A DNA stretch of 64,000 nt from Antedon mediterranea (lineage: Eukaryota; Echinodermata; Crinoidea; Comatulida; Antedonidae): NCBI RefSeq assembly GCF_964355755.1, contig NC_092675.1, positions 6,172,312 through 6,236,311 of the forward strand, read 5' to 3'. Shown here in pieces: positions 15,101 through 43,370 of this stretch. The first letter of the stretch is position 1. Each line of letters begins with the position of its first letter. The notes under the pieces are model-generated. The model had not been told where the DNA came from, searched no databases, and saw nothing but the letters and a program-made list of their open reading frames with translations. The position numbers and the translations under genes are program-made.

Positions 15101-15991
15101 TATATCTGATAACATTTTTCACCTTGTTGATAAGAATTGTTCATAAATATTTACTAGTTTCTGTATTTTGGAAACTTGCCTAGAATTGTTTTTATGAAGG
15201 TTTACGAAAACTATTATTACACTGATGTACATGTACTGTAATAAATAGTATTACATCATAAAAAACAGGTATGGTACTTCTCCTTATACAGTACTTCAAT
15301 ATTACCGTAATACAGTACTACTGTACCTTGTACAGTACTTTTCCATGCTAAAATATAATTCCATCCACTATTTATGCTAAATATGGCAATTGTTACCGTT
15401 AGTGTAAATGTAAAGCTCTGTCTACACTATCAAACTTTGTGACAAAAAAATGTGATGTGCCCATGGAAATGATGTCATATCACTACAATATTTGGGCACA
15501 TCACTACCATATTTGGGCATATCACTACCATATTTGGTATTATTTTTTTCTCAAACTAGTTTGTAGAACTGTGCAGACAGAGCTATAGTATAATCCCACC
15601 ATCTAACTTAGGCTAACATATGGATACAAATCAAATCCATTACTAATACTGTATAACCAGAGTGTACAGTAAACCATTTTCTCCTACTAATTTTCACAAA
15701 AAAATGGGACTATATACCTGGTCAAAGTATAAAATAATAATTATATACACTTTTTTTACCTGTTGAATCCATCTGGCAATTGATACTGGAAAAATCTATT
15801 GATCCATGTTTTCCATTACTTGTTCCGTTAATACCGGTATTACCATTAGTGTCGGCGTCCTTCTCAGTTGCCATACTGGTCATCGGTAGACATGTTGTTT
15901 CGCAATCATCGTCTTGGTTTAACTTCTCAACTTCATCAAAGCTGAATGAGACTGTTGGAGACAGGCCATTGGAGACCTTGCTATCCATGGC
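1..15991 (-). CDS. SLC4A11: SLC4A11-like transporter, N-terminal cytosolic part (partial, six coding exons)
   Basis: Coding exons in transcript order, minus strand: 15988-15760 (ATG at 15988 in an exon whose acceptor ends at 15992), 12191-12145, 10109-9902, 7897-7813, 5543-5326, and 103 to beyond base 1. All have AG/GT borders and frames join without a stop (229+47+208+85+218+103 nt, about 296 codons). Tell-tale stretches are SMKDFHSEVRAAQDIESF, DQSWICALCSLPCLQRRYV, HFVILILSP, ALETGRTFSTIFADIDYRQR and EEEFYQVLL, which follow the order of vertebrate SLC4A11 (its LKNFKEEIRA, SWLCIICTMKALQKRHV and EVARTFATMFSDI blocks). This is the cytosolic domain of an SLC4 membrane carrier; SLC4A11 proteins move H+/OH-, NH3 or water in plasma or inner mitochondrial membranes. 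The membrane domain lies left of the window. The first about 90 residues are acidic and Ser/Asn/Thr-rich and do not resemble the vertebrate start. The 5' UTR must begin in an unseen exon to the right. Another SLC4 paralogue is possible but fits less well. Confidence 0.9.
1189..1394. mobile_element. Foldback MITE family A, copy 1
   Basis: Left arm TTGTCTACACTATCAAACTT and right arm CAAACTAGTTT...GTAGACAAAGC are inverted copies of each other. The interior is several imperfect tandem copies of a 20-22 base word (ATCACTACCATATTTGGGCA). It lies in an SLC4A11-like intron. No coding capacity is seen, so it would be non-autonomous. Confidence 0.75.
2258..2392 (-). mobile_element. SINE family 2 (box-B SINE), minus copy
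   Basis: This is the reverse complement of the element at 3178-3400: tRNA-like head with the promoter word GGGGTTCAATTCTGACCTAG, then the GGTTGTAAC and TGAGGC body motifs. It has one copy of the segment that is amplified in the copies at 14.7 and 41.4 kb. It sits in the large last visible intron of the SLC4A11-like gene. Confidence 0.7.
3178..3400 (+). mobile_element. SINE family 2 (box-B SINE), plus copy
   Basis: The head TGGTGGTTAACATGCTTGCC resembles a Pol III box A, and GGGGTTCAATCC a box B. The body has CCTAAGCCTCAAATGAG and a 3' end of AAATAAATAAATAAAA. One 24-base box-B unit is present. This looks like the unexpanded ancestral state of the family. Confidence 0.75.
3455..3858 (+). mobile_element. 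LINE 3' end (non-LTR retrotransposon, RT C-terminus plus 3' UTR)
   Basis: A plus-strand frame from about 3478 reads FSYKAPYFYNDLPLSIHNLL...SFKTRLMTFLKL and stops at 3582. This is the usual C-terminal tail of CR1/L2-like reverse transcriptases (a WNSLP..IR....SFK..L pattern). A 3' UTR follows, ending in an AAATAAATAAATAAAA tail at about 3858. It is 5'-truncated and antisense to the host intron. Confidence 0.65.
4352..4538. mobile_element. Foldback MITE family B, copy 1
   Basis: The termini GGTTCCCACTAG and CTAGTGGGAACC are inverted repeats, followed inward by CAAGGACGTAACGCAACGCA and its inverted partner GCGTTTACGTCCTTGCGTTA. Nearly the whole 180 bases can fold back. It is almost identical to the reverse complement of 39374-39558; by eye only two or three differences. 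No ORF is present. Confidence 0.85.
4996..5043. repeat. Perfect 21-bp hairpin
   Basis: ACCTGGATAAACCGACAT and its exact reverse complement are separated by a 6-base loop (tggtct); arms are 21 bases. A related single arm (acctggataaaccaac), in a similar context (gttggaag.ctat.agtg), occurs at about 10,250-10,300, so this is probably the inverted end of a repeat element rather than a gene part. Confidence 0.8.
5155..5287. mobile_element. Foldback MITE family A, copy 2 (reverse orientation)
   Basis: It starts TTAAGCTCTGTCTACACTATC. The interior GGTAGTGATATGACATCATC is the reverse complement of the middle of the copies at 15.4 and 46.1 kb. The right arm is decayed (ACATAAAGTGAGCTTTAG). Confidence 0.75.
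5878..7620. repeat. CG-rich transposon-like block with about seven 170-bp tandem units
   Basis: The left part (5884-5980) has five CGTGACGCTT words in both orientations. CTTTCACCGGCCGCCGCC occurs at about 6154 and again at about 6653. From about 6470 to 7560 the words CTACGATCG, TTTGCTAGCGCGCTAT, TTTCCGGCCAACTA and TTGACGTTCG recur at 6480, 6720, 6841, 6970, 7141, 7311 and 7493; the last units are 170-182 bases. A diverged piece is at 22,525-22,620. ORFs of 60-75 codons here repeat with the array and look spurious. It lies inside an SLC4A11-like intron. Confidence 0.75.
11940..12095 (-). mobile_element. Possible decayed SINE (tRNA-like, minus)
   Basis: The segment ending TTGAACCCAGCACCC...GGTAGCCAAGAATCATAACC reads on the minus strand as a tRNA-like head with a degenerate box B (GGGTTCAAGT). 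No body match was established, so this is a weak call. Confidence 0.3.
12262..12809. repeat. 16-bp minisatellite, about 33 units
   Basis: The unit TGATCAGCACAGTATG is repeated about 33 times with few changes. Units near 12,630-12,770 are 18 bases long (an extra CA or AC), and some carry TCATCAC or TCAGTAC variants. Each unit contains the palindrome TGATCA. The array sits in the intron between the first two coding exons of the SLC4A11-like gene, 71 bases from the 12191 acceptor. ORFs of about 60 codons across it are repeat artefacts. Confidence 0.95.
14712..14915 (+). mobile_element. SINE family 2, copy with three box-B units
   Basis: It begins GCTTGCCTTCCAATCTTAAG. It then has three consecutive 24-26-base units carrying GGGTTCAATCC and ACCTAGT, then the family body (TTATCCATCCTGTAATTGGC) and an A-rich end. 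It is the intermediate between the single-unit copy at 3.2 kb and the 18-unit copy at 41.4 kb. Confidence 0.8.
15411..15588. mobile_element. Foldback MITE family A, copy 3
   Basis: The left arm is AAAGCTCTGTCTACACTATC and the right arm CAAACTAGTTTG...GCAGACAGAGCT. Inside are GTGATGTGCCC and three ACTACCATATTTGGGCA-type words. It lies 170 bases from the first coding exon of the SLC4A11-like gene. Confidence 0.8.
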
Positions 15992-16199
15992 CTGAGGATT
16001 CACAATTAAATAACAATTTCATATTATTAAGTACTCTAGAGTATAATGCAATTTGTAAACATTTCCATCCAGGTAAGCTTGGCTTGCTAACTTAAAGCTT
16101 GGCTTGATACTTAATTTGTAATCAAATTGTTTCTTTCATAGGTCTGAGCATGTTGAGATGGACCATATAGATGTTATTGCCACTATTGGTAAATATTGC

Positions 16200-16312
16200 T
16201 ATTTGTACTGTACATGATGATGTCATATCACTGCCATTGGGTATATCAGTACCATATTTAGGTACATCACACTTTTGTTCCAAACTAGTTTAATAGTGCA
16301 AACAGAGCTTTA
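16200..16312. mobile_element. Foldback MITE family A, copy 4 (right part)
   Basis: It has the family interior (ATGATGTCATATCACTGCCA, GTACATCACACTTTTGT) and the right arm (AAACTAGTTTAATAGTGCAA...AGAGCTTTA). The left arm is missing or too decayed to see. Confidence 0.65.
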
Positions 16313-17396
16313 CAATTTAATTTACCACCATATCAACAGAAAGCATAATTATTACAAATTATTTTGTGTTAATGATATCTCTAGTTGTCAGGGCATAGGG
16401 AATTTGAATGTATCCAGTCCACAGATCACAATATTTATTACATTACACATTAAAGACACGTTTTTTGGTCCAATAGTCACAAACTGCATTTTATGTAAAA
16501 TTAAATACTATATGGGCCTACTGCAATAATACAGTAACTTGACTATGAATCATGATGCTATTGTTATAAATGTAGCAAGGGGAAAGGGGAAATTAAGACT
16601 AGAGTTATATATAGTATAGTAATACAGTAGTATTATCCGATCCTCTACACTATTAGTATTACAGTAATATTATTTCTATTTTCTTTACAGTTAAACATAC
16701 TGTGGAATTACTGTACATCAAATTTATACTTTTTGAACATTATTGTGTTGCAATTAAATTTTTCAATTGATTTCTGTTGTAAAATTTTACTAAATTATTA
16801 TTAGTATTATCTTTAGTAATTTTTCAGATTATAAAATTAGATTTAAAGATCTAAATACATGAATAACTTATTACAATATTACCTTTACGTATCAATTAAT
16901 GTAAAATCCAAGGATATTAAAATCCTTAATTAATCTATTAACTTTAGTATAATCTAACCAATTACCTACAATATTTAACATTTTTATAATCCATGGAGAT
17001 TTCCTACTTCCTTGAAATTTCTAGTACTAATTTTTTTTTTTCTGATTGAGCACCGCTGTCAGAAATTAAGTGGGGTTATTAGTTTATGCTGTAAATATTA
17101 ATTAGTTATAATGCAAAATAAAGTACTATAGCAAGAAATACGATACAAATTAAGGAGCACTACAGTAGGCAACAAGAAAAATCAATTCAACTGTACTATT
17201 GTTATAATCAAGTTTTAATCACAACATTTGTAGAGACAAGGTCAGTAAACCTGTCAGTGCTTATAATCAATTGAGTGAAAATATCAATACTGTAGGTTAC
17301 ATCATTAGAAATATCAGAGAGAGAAAGCAGTATATAAAGACCATCGTTTATCACCAACAATATAATATTATTATGATCTTTTTAACTACACTACAT

Positions 17397-17715
17397 GAGT
17401 GAGTGGCCGAGCGGAGTGAGTGAGTGGCCGAGCGGTAAAGACAGTGGAACCGTAATCACGTAGCCATAAAATCGGCAGGGGTTCGAGACTCACTCACTCC
17501 ATGGTTCTGGTGGTAGAACGAGTCTTCTCGGATAAGGACTATAAACCGTAGGTCCAGTGTACACAACTTGCTCGTGTGCACTTTAAAGAACCTAGTACAT
17601 CTTTCGAGACGAGTAGGGGGTTACCCTGGTGTATTAGTACATCACAGCCACTGATCACCAACTGGGCCCTCTGGGAGATCTGTCTTTGACTGAAGAGGTC
17701 ACCCAGTATAAAGAT
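17397..17715 (+). mobile_element. SINE family 1 (class II tRNA-derived), full copy
   Basis: The head GTGAGTGGCCGAGCGGTAAA is a tRNA-Leu/Ser-type box A, and GGGGTTCGAGACTCACTCAC holds box B. The head start is duplicated (GAGTGGCCGAGCGG at 17,400 and 17,426). The body words TGGTTCTGGTGGTAGAACG and GATAAGGACTATAAACCGTA recur at 45.5 and 57.8 kb. Confidence 0.8.
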
Positions 17716-18713
17716 AAAACAAACAAACAAACAAAAGTTTTCTTTAAAAATGTACAATTATACAAGTACTGTATTCCTTTATAAAAAATAATTGGTAACA
17801 CATATCAACTTCTTCTAAACAAAATAGAGTTACTGTACTTTCTCCAATGGCATTCTAAAATGCTCCAACCAATTTATATTGTATTACTATAAAATATCTG
17901 TAACTGGGCTGCAATGTCCAGGATGTAATCATAGAGTTGTATAAATAACAACTATAACATTTCCTTCCTATATGTGATGACAGGTACAGGTATGGAAGGC
18001 TTTAAAAAAAAGTATTACAATTATTCAGTTGAACAAAATCAAGTTTATTAAATTCAAGTTTTGTTTTTGATAAACCATGGAGGTATACTTTATTTATTTA
18101 GAAGTCTACACTTTTGAAACAGTGGCACATTTCATGACAAAGATGCACGCAAAAAACTCAAATTTTAGCTGAAATGAAAAGAAAAAAAGAGTAACATGAT
18201 AATATTTATATCTAAATTTAATATGAAAATTTAACGAAGTACAAAATACATTAATCTTTGCTAATCGTTTTATATAACTACTGATACTATACTAGAGTGA
18301 ACAAATATTTGTTCACAACCCACTGTAAATCTACTGTCAGATAAACTCTATCATCCATATCACACCATCAGTAAGCCGTGTTAACTGTGTATACTTTCGT
18401 AGTTTGGCACTGTACTTTATATAATTATCAGCGTAGAAAATGCCAAATAGGTAATAAAACAAATTGTAGGTACTTTGTTAGAATAATATCTTGAGATTTA
18501 ATGAATATTGTCTTCTAGAAAGCTATAAATAAACATCCATTGTGTATAAAAATATTCACAGGCAAACAAATAAATCAGTTTTATTTGACTTTACAGGGAA
18601 TAATTTCACCAGTGTAGCATAGCAAAAAGCTACTGTATACAAAACCACTTTATTGCTAAACATTGCTAAAATTGTGTAGCAAAAAATACAATACAAAACT
18701 ATGTTTCTCGACA

Positions 18714-18830
18714 GTGGCGTATCCAGCAGGGGGCCAGGGGGGCCCGGGCCCCCTGATTTCGTTTCCGTCGGCACATCATCGCGGCCGTCGGCAAAAAAAA
18801 GGTGCCGGGGAAAAAAATAAACTATTTATT
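18714..18830 (+). mobile_element. hAT-like element terminus
   Basis: CAGTGGCGTATCCAGCAGGG followed by a run of G and C (GGGGGGCCCGGGCCCCC) matches the common 5' terminus of hAT-type non-autonomous elements. The other end was not found. Confidence 0.4.
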
Positions 18831-20357
18831 CTGACAATAATTGAACTGTAAACATAATTCTTTTGAGTGTTTGTTTATTTACATATCATATCATCATTGA
18901 TCCCTTCAGATCAACTATTTTTTATTTTCATTACATCTAACGAAACACGTAAAAAATGTGTAGCACGTACGTAAGGCCGTACGCGGTAGATTGTTTACTC
19001 AAGAATCTTTGGCCTTACCCTATTCAACCTTGTTTTTGCATGCAGTTGAGCCTCTCATGACCTGGGATTTGTATGTCTTCCTACGCTAAGATTATATAGT
19101 TCCACATGCCATGTGCTTTTTTGTCTAAGATATATTTATTATAAGTGCCAAAAACCCGGTTTTTTTTCTCGATATGAGGTCTTTATTATTCAAAATTTTC
19201 ATCGTAAGCCAATCAAAGCTGAGCTTTCTCGCGATTGGCATTGCTCACGGTTGAATGATTTAGGATTCTAGCTGATTTGATTGGTGGATGCGAATCACCC
19301 GCAGCGGAATGTTTTCTCTCGCGCGTGTACCACGAATCTCTCTGATCGTTAATACACAAAGTTAGAGCAATGAATTTGTCCGAATTCCGTTAAGTAAACA
19401 ACTTTATATATTTTATAAGCATTTAATAACATGTTTTATTGATATTTCCAATGGTGATATATAAAATAAATTACTAAAAAACGTAATTATATGTAATTAT
19501 TTTAACCAAAAATGGCGTAGTTAATAGAATTGTCGACTGAGGCCGCAAATTGTTTTACTTCTTTCGTGGCTAAAAACGATCATTTTCGGCGATGTTTTAG
19601 ACCCTATATTTAGGGTAAGTAGTAATGCTATTGTGTTGTTGCACTTAATAAATATCTATTTTTAAGGCAAGTTTGAAAAAAAGAGTTTCTCGTTATTGCA
19701 CACATTCTATCATTCCTGCCGCTTTCTTGTTTCTTTTTAACAAAAATGTGTGCAAGTCTAGCAAGCTCACATCCAGTAAAAGTGTGTGGGTTATTTTGAC
19801 CAGAAATTTTGGTTTATTCCTAAAACTAACCGATCGCAAAATTTGTATGTGGATGCGAGACACCGCAAGATCTTTTTAAAAAAAATCGAACTCTTATGAC
19901 GGCCTTATATGACCTGTATATTTGTTGTGTACACAAACCTAATACAAGAGTTGGAATGTCCTTTTTAGATTTTAGACACTCGTGTAGTACGAACAAATGG
20001 TCAAATGGAATGGTCAAAAGTGGTAAGACTTTCAATGGCGAACCGGAATCTTTGTGTGTCCAATATCAAATATTTGTATTTTACTTTTTACTCGGGGTAC
20101 CCGAGTCTAGTACTTACTCATTTTCTCCTTCTCTTCCTCCATCTGGACACTATTGAGTAAAAAGTGCGATTTTTAAAGTACTACTCCTCCCTTATTCGTT
20201 ATAGTATTGAGCTGGGATTTGGCATGAACATACTACAGGGACATGTCCTCAAAGCTATAGAGCCGGATTTTTAATTTTTTGTTAATTAATTTGTTTAATT
20301 AAGAAGCCACAATGTGTGACACACACCACAGCGTTATGTAGTTATATGGTTATATGC

Positions 20358-20430
20358 GGATTCTTGGCGTAGTGGTTATCACGTTTGCTTAACACGCAGA
20401 AGGTACCTGGTTCGAGCCCGGACGAAACCT
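20358..20430 (+). tRNA. tRNA-Val(AAC)-like, probably a pseudogene
   Basis: It has the D-arm word GTAGTGGTTATCACG, a complete 5-bp anticodon stem around loop TTAACAC (anticodon AAC), and a T loop TTCGAGC. The acceptor stem pairs poorly (GGATTCT against CGAAACC, two mismatches). An uninterrupted T8 Pol III terminator follows at once. It is near-identical through the anticodon and T arms to the sequence 280 bases downstream. Confidence 0.5.
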
Positions 20431-20641
20431 TTTTTTTAAACTTTATGGTGAAAAGTACTGTATACGCAATATGATAATTATACAGAGTATATCTTATTTT
20501 TATTATTTTTTAAAATACTTATTTTGTGTAATCGGTAATTATCACTTTTACACATGTTTATTTTGCTTTGTGCTTATTACCATTTATTTGTAATTTAAAT
20601 GGATTAAAAAACTTTCTGTAACCCACAATTTTAATGTAAGA

Positions 20642-20713
20642 GGTTTCGTAGTGTAGTGGTTGTCAAGTCTGCTTAACACGCAGAAGGTCCCGGTTCGAGC
20701 CCTGGCGAAACCT
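20642..20713 (+). tRNA. tRNA-Val(AAC)
   Basis: The seven-base acceptor stem is perfect (GGTTTCG with CGAAACC). The anticodon arm is GTCTGC-TTAACAC-GCAGA with anticodon AAC, and the T loop is TTCGAGC. A TTTT follows within three bases. One D-arm pair and one T-stem pair (C-T) are broken relative to the usual animal tRNA-Val, so it may be a diverged gene or a recent pseudogene. No intron. Confidence 0.6.
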
Positions 20714-22702
20714 ATTTTCTTTACTTTCTAACTGTATACGTCTGTATACAGCTTCTTTCGCTGTACCCCGAGTATTGCACATTCGTGCTTGTTCTATTTA
20801 TAGTGTACAGTACAATTTTTAATGGTATGCTTTCAGAAAAAAAATTATTAAATAAAATAAGCTACTGGTACTGCACATATGTTTCTTGATCCATGTGGTG
20901 ATCTGTTTAATAGTTCACATGCTTTAGGGATTGGAAATAATACTTATTTAGATTTTTTCCAGTCAATTTAACATTTTGAATGCATTTACAGTAACTGCAC
21001 TTGCACAGCATAAAGTAATAATCAATAAATAATATTGGTTCATGATAAAAACTTGGCAGTTTTTCCTCCATAATCAGCACTTTTATTGTTCCTTTACTTT
21101 TTTTTTTTTTGGTACATAGATTTGTTTTTCTGTCTGGGGTAAATAAAATGTGACAAGGTACATTAACTGATTATTGAATTATATGAAGTATATTAATTGT
21201 GAATAGGTTCTGTAAGTTTTTGGCTACAATACAATTATCATTACAAGAAGTGAGAGAAATCAGAGAGTGGAGACCTCTGCGAGAATAAAAAAGTGAAAAC
21301 AGATCCAGAATCGTGATCCTATTCCGGACATTGTCAAAAATTGATGTTAGTTGAGGTTGACGTACTGTAAAAAAATAATAATAATACTTAAAATGGTTTG
21401 AAACATGCTAGTAGAATTTAGATTAAAATTTAATTTCTTAAGTTTTAAACTTGTAAATTATTATATAGGCCTATTGTAATGAGCATGGAAAGGTTGGATT
21501 TATTGTTTTTATTCTACATTGTGTTGATTGTAAATGGTTTATGGTGGGTGGTACTATTTGTAATGATACCAATATTGATAGGCCTATAATTAATATATTA
21601 AATAAACTACCTTTCGTCGCTATGCAGCCAAATCAGGTGCAATTTGTTTACATCATTTGTTAAACCAAAATAATTGATAATATCTTTGTTCATTTTAAAT
21701 AATATCAATAAAAGAAGAATTTAATGAAGGAAGAACACTAACCTAGGCTAATTAAAAAACGGTTGCGTCAATTATTATATTATAGTAGTCAAGCAGTGTT
21801 TTGTAAGAAATATTTCTTGTTTTATTTATATTTATTATTAATAAATAATTTTCTCCATGAAGCTATAAAAACAAATCAATTTAATAAACATATCATATAT
21901 TTATCACTCAGTTCTCTCAATTACTGTCCGGCCTTTTTTATTTTTTTTTTATTTTATTGTTACACGGGAAGTTGCACAATGATGTTGTTAAAACCGCCTG
22001 AGCTGCTGGCTCACCGGTAGGTAGCCGCCGGTGTGGTTTCCGTATGTGTTTGGCCTAGCTAGCCGGTCCTACGTACGCACGCCGACAATTATTTGGAGTA
22101 TTAGAATAACACATATAATATGGATATTAAATAATCACAATTTAATCTTATAGTTTTATACTTACTTAAAGAAAATTAACGACTTCCACAACTATTATCT
22201 GATTTCATAAGCACTTGGCTGTTCTTGACTGACAACAGACAGATGTCCAGTACACGAGAATACCGCGCCGACGTCGATGATGAAATGACAAAAGAAAAAT
22301 TGTAGAAAGAGTTTTCGATTAAAAAAAACAACTAGCGCCACCAACGAAAAGTTAAATTCATAAAACTTTACAATACACACACGTCCACGTACACACGCAA
22401 GAATAGCAAAGACTAAATTTTGATGTACCGGCGGTGGGAACTTACAATGAACATTACTAATAACAGAAAGAACAATATAAACAGCTCTATTCATCCAAAA
22501 TGATACTCATAACGATGTTGTTCAGGCCTTTGTGGTTTGGGAGAAGCCCTTGACGTTAGCATTGAACGCAAATGTGTTTACCGGTGAAAAAAGTAGTTGG
22601 CTACAATCGAGCGCGCAGTAGAAATCGAAAAAATAGCTTACCTAATTCCTAAATCTCAATATTTTTCAAAATAAAAACAATATTTATTTCATTACAAAAA
22701 AA

Positions 22703-22785
22703 AAAATCCGCAGAGTTTCGAACCCAAGCTAGCGCATCTCTTAGAGTATTCGAACATAGCCTTAACCATTAACGCCAAAAGTACA
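22703..22785 (-). mobile_element. tRNA-like sequence, minus strand (SINE head or tRNA relic)
   Basis: On the minus strand TTAATGGTTAAGGC (box A-like) is followed by GGGTTCGAAACTC (box B). The arms do not fold cleanly into a tRNA. Confidence 0.35.
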
Positions 22786-22900
22786 TTGACTGAGAAGCTG
22801 TAGTCTATTTTATACGTACTTCATATTACGTAATTCATCGTTACGTCATAAATATATTCATGACCGTCAAAGCTTGCATTAACCTGTTTATATCCAAGAT

Positions 22901-23110
22901 GATCGTTATTAGCTCAGACGACTGAGGTGCGTCGTGTTAACAACACGGATGTCATGGGTTCGAACCCCATGCGGTCGTGGTGGAATAGCGTTAAAGCTAT
23001 TATGCTAATGTGTTTGGGGTTCACAGAAGAAGTAAGTCAATGCATCTGGTGATGCCGTGGACGGTGGAAACGACACAATGACCAGATGTAGGGAGAGGAC
23101 AATACTAGTA
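22901..23110 (+). mobile_element. tRNA-derived SINE family 3, copy 1
   Basis: Bases 22901-22977 fold as a tRNA: acceptor GATCGT with GCGGTC, anticodon stem TCGTG/CACGG around loop TTAACAA (AAC by position), and a perfect T stem ATGGG/CCCAT with loop TTCGAAC. A non-tRNA body follows (GTTTGGGGTTCACAGAAG, GCATCTGGTGATGCCGTGGA), which marks it as a SINE rather than a free-standing tRNA gene. Confidence 0.6.
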
Positions 23111-23667
23111 CTGGGTCACCTAAATTTTGGTTCAGTCAGTATTCTCTTTTCTGTGGATTCGATCTCGTAAATTTTATGCTTTGCGCACTCAATTTTGAGA
23201 ACAAAAATACATGTCAGCAAATTAGGAACAAATGTAGAACATAAAGATGATGCCGATGGGGTGTTTCTGTAAGATCAAATACGCAATGTTGAGTCGTGAA
23301 AATTCCTGGGAGTCGCGGTCAAAAAATGTTGCGGAACGCTGATATAAAACAAATAATGAATGTTTTATATTCGTGTAATGGTAAAAATAATGGCATTTGG
23401 TGAATGATAAAAGGTTAGGCTAAATATCAACTCGGCGTTATTCTCAGGACTGGTTATTCTTTGATTGTTTTTTAGGGTGAGTTACTATAATTAGAAGTGT
23501 CAATAGTTTTTGTGACTCTAATAATAGTAATCCCCGTGGGTTACTATTAGAGTAGTGTGTTATTATTGTAGATTGACTTTACTATTAGAAGTCCGGGTTA
23601 CTATTAGAGTGTGGGTTACAATTAGAAGAGTACGGTATTAGTTTTACCTGGTTATATAAAGCAGATG

Positions 23668-23900
23668 ACTAGTTAGCTCTATCGGCAGAGCGTCGTGTGA
23701 GTAGCACGAATAGCCTGGGTTCAAATCCCATGCCGATACTTGAAAGAAGAAAGCTATCGAGCTTCTGCGTTTGGAGTTCCCAGACTTAAACGTCCCCCAC
23801 CACCCCTTTCCAATACACACATCATGAGGCGGTAACATCAAGGCATCTGATCGTGGACCCAGAGTGAGTACCGTCCTAGTAATAGAGGCGCGGCAGGGGA
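23668..23900 (+). mobile_element. tRNA-derived SINE family 3, copy 2
   Basis: Box A-like TTAGCTCTATCGGCAGAGC and box B GGGTTCAAATCCC are followed by a body (GCGTTTGGAGTTCCCAGAC, GGCATCTGATCGTGGACCC) resembling that of the copy at 22.9 kb. The tRNA fold is more decayed. Confidence 0.55.
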
Positions 23901-25008
23901 GAATTTTTCCTTCTGAAGAAATTACAAACTCAAGAAACACAGACAATGTTAACCATCAACTTATTCGATAAATTTCAGATAGATGATTTCAACTTAGTCA
24001 ATGTTCTTTAAAAATGTTATTAATAAAAGTTATTTCAAGACGGATGAAATGATCTCTGTAGACTGCGGTGTTTTATAATGGATCATCCAAACGAAGGTTT
24101 TACACTATTGATGGATGAGTCCAAGATACAGTTTACTGTACCAGTGAAGCAATACAGACACAAATTGATTTATAATATTTATTTATTTTTTATATATAGG
24201 CCTACAACGCAGCAGACAATTATGTTTAAGCATAGTTGTAAGTTGTACCTAACAGTTTCTGCCACCAATTAGCAAAGTATGCCAATGATTTATGCATTGG
24301 AAGCCCTTCCACACCAAATTATTAATTTTGGATATTTTAGTGCTTAGGTATTGTGAAATATCCCATGCATACATCCCGGCATTCCATATTTCAAATATGA
24401 TAAGTTTGTTTCATCTCAGTTGAATCATTTTGTTATTAGCGATAGAGAATATGAGCGTGATTTGTATTTGGATCACTATATAATAATAGGCCTACTACGG
24501 TATTATCATGTTGTACACTCATCAGTCAAAGTATAAAAAACCCCACATGTTTCCTTGCTACATAGGCTACGGCTCAAGGACCATGGTATAGGCCTATGGT
24601 AACTACTATATAACGCCTAAATACATTCCTGTCATTTGATTGGTCGATTGTGGATCACATGGCGTGCAATAGTACGCACTGTGAAACGATCGTTTACTTA
24701 GTATTTTTGTTCGTGTCAAAAAAAAAATAGCATGCCACATATTTTGTACTTTCGCCGTGAATGTTATGATTGGTTTCGCGTTGGAAAAAACATAATTAGC
24801 CTAGATGAGTTCCAGTTGCATATTGCAATATGTTATTATTAACTTTTAATATGAAAATGATTCTTTGAAAAATATTTCAAATTGTTCTTAGTAAAGTTCC
24901 CTTCTTATCTCCGCCCCACCCATCCATGCCTTCTTATCTCGCCAGAACTCCCCCCACGCAATACTCCATACGTCATACCTTTTAAACAAGTTTAAGTCAG
25001 TGATGTCG

Positions 25009-25130
25009 ATTGGTGAATGGAGTTTCTAAAGACTCTAATGGACCAATCAGAAGACTTATGCCATCCAGCCTGGACATCTGTCGCAAACATAGTAAACAAT
25101 ATCACCAATGAAACATCAGCGACGTGGACA
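25009..25130 (+). promoter_or_regulatory. Candidate GFPT1 proximal promoter: CCAAT boxes and an ACGTGG core
   Basis: Three CCAAT motifs lie at 25009-25013 (reverse), 25043-25047 (GACCAATCAG, a good NF-Y match) and 25105-25109. GCGACGTGGA at 25120-25129 contains the ACGTGG core bound by XBP1/ATF6-type bZIP factors. All are 130-250 bases upstream of the GFPT1 ATG. Mammalian GFAT1 is a known XBP1s target; the parallel here is inferred. Confidence 0.4.
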
Positions 25131-25256
25131 AATTCATTTTCGGCTTGCGTAATTTTGTTTAAAATACACGAAACAGACATAGACTCAACTAAACGCAGCT
25201 AAGGGTGCAACCTAAAATATCAAAATATTACTATAGACTGTTATATCTGCGTGAAA

Positions 25257-43370
<18,114 letters not shown>

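Larger units (their letters stand above)
20089..20775. other. Segment bounded by inverted CTCGGGGTAC words, enclosing both tRNA-Val-like sequences
   Basis: TTTACTCGGGGTACCCGAG at 20,088-20,106 and GTACCCCGAGTA at about 20,764-20,775 are in opposite orientation and bracket the two tRNA-like sequences. The short match could be chance; a tRNA-carrying repeat element is one explanation. Confidence 0.3.
16004..25256. other. 9.2-kb intergenic region between the SLC4A11-like gene and GFPT1
   Basis: No conserved protein-coding exon was recognised here. It must hold the 5' UTR exon(s) and promoter of the SLC4A11-like gene (minus) and the GFPT1 promoter (plus). Repeats include a partial MITE at 16.2 kb, tRNA-type SINEs at 17.4, 22.9 and 23.7 kb, an hAT-like end at 18.7 kb and two tRNA-Val-like sequences at 20.4 and 20.6 kb. 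Around 22,010-22,080 the DNA is CpG-richer (GCCGCCGGTG) and might be the distal promoter, but nothing decides this. Confidence 0.6.

Noticed and set aside
15780-15995. Plus-strand ORF of 71 codons
   Set aside because: It is the antisense shadow of the first SLC4A11 coding exon.
24078-24272. 64-codon plus-strand ORF starting MDHPNEGFTLLMDESK
   Set aside because: The first 25 residues look protein-like, but there is no clear splice donor, the rest is AT-rich low-quality sequence, and no family was recognised. Kept only as a possibility.
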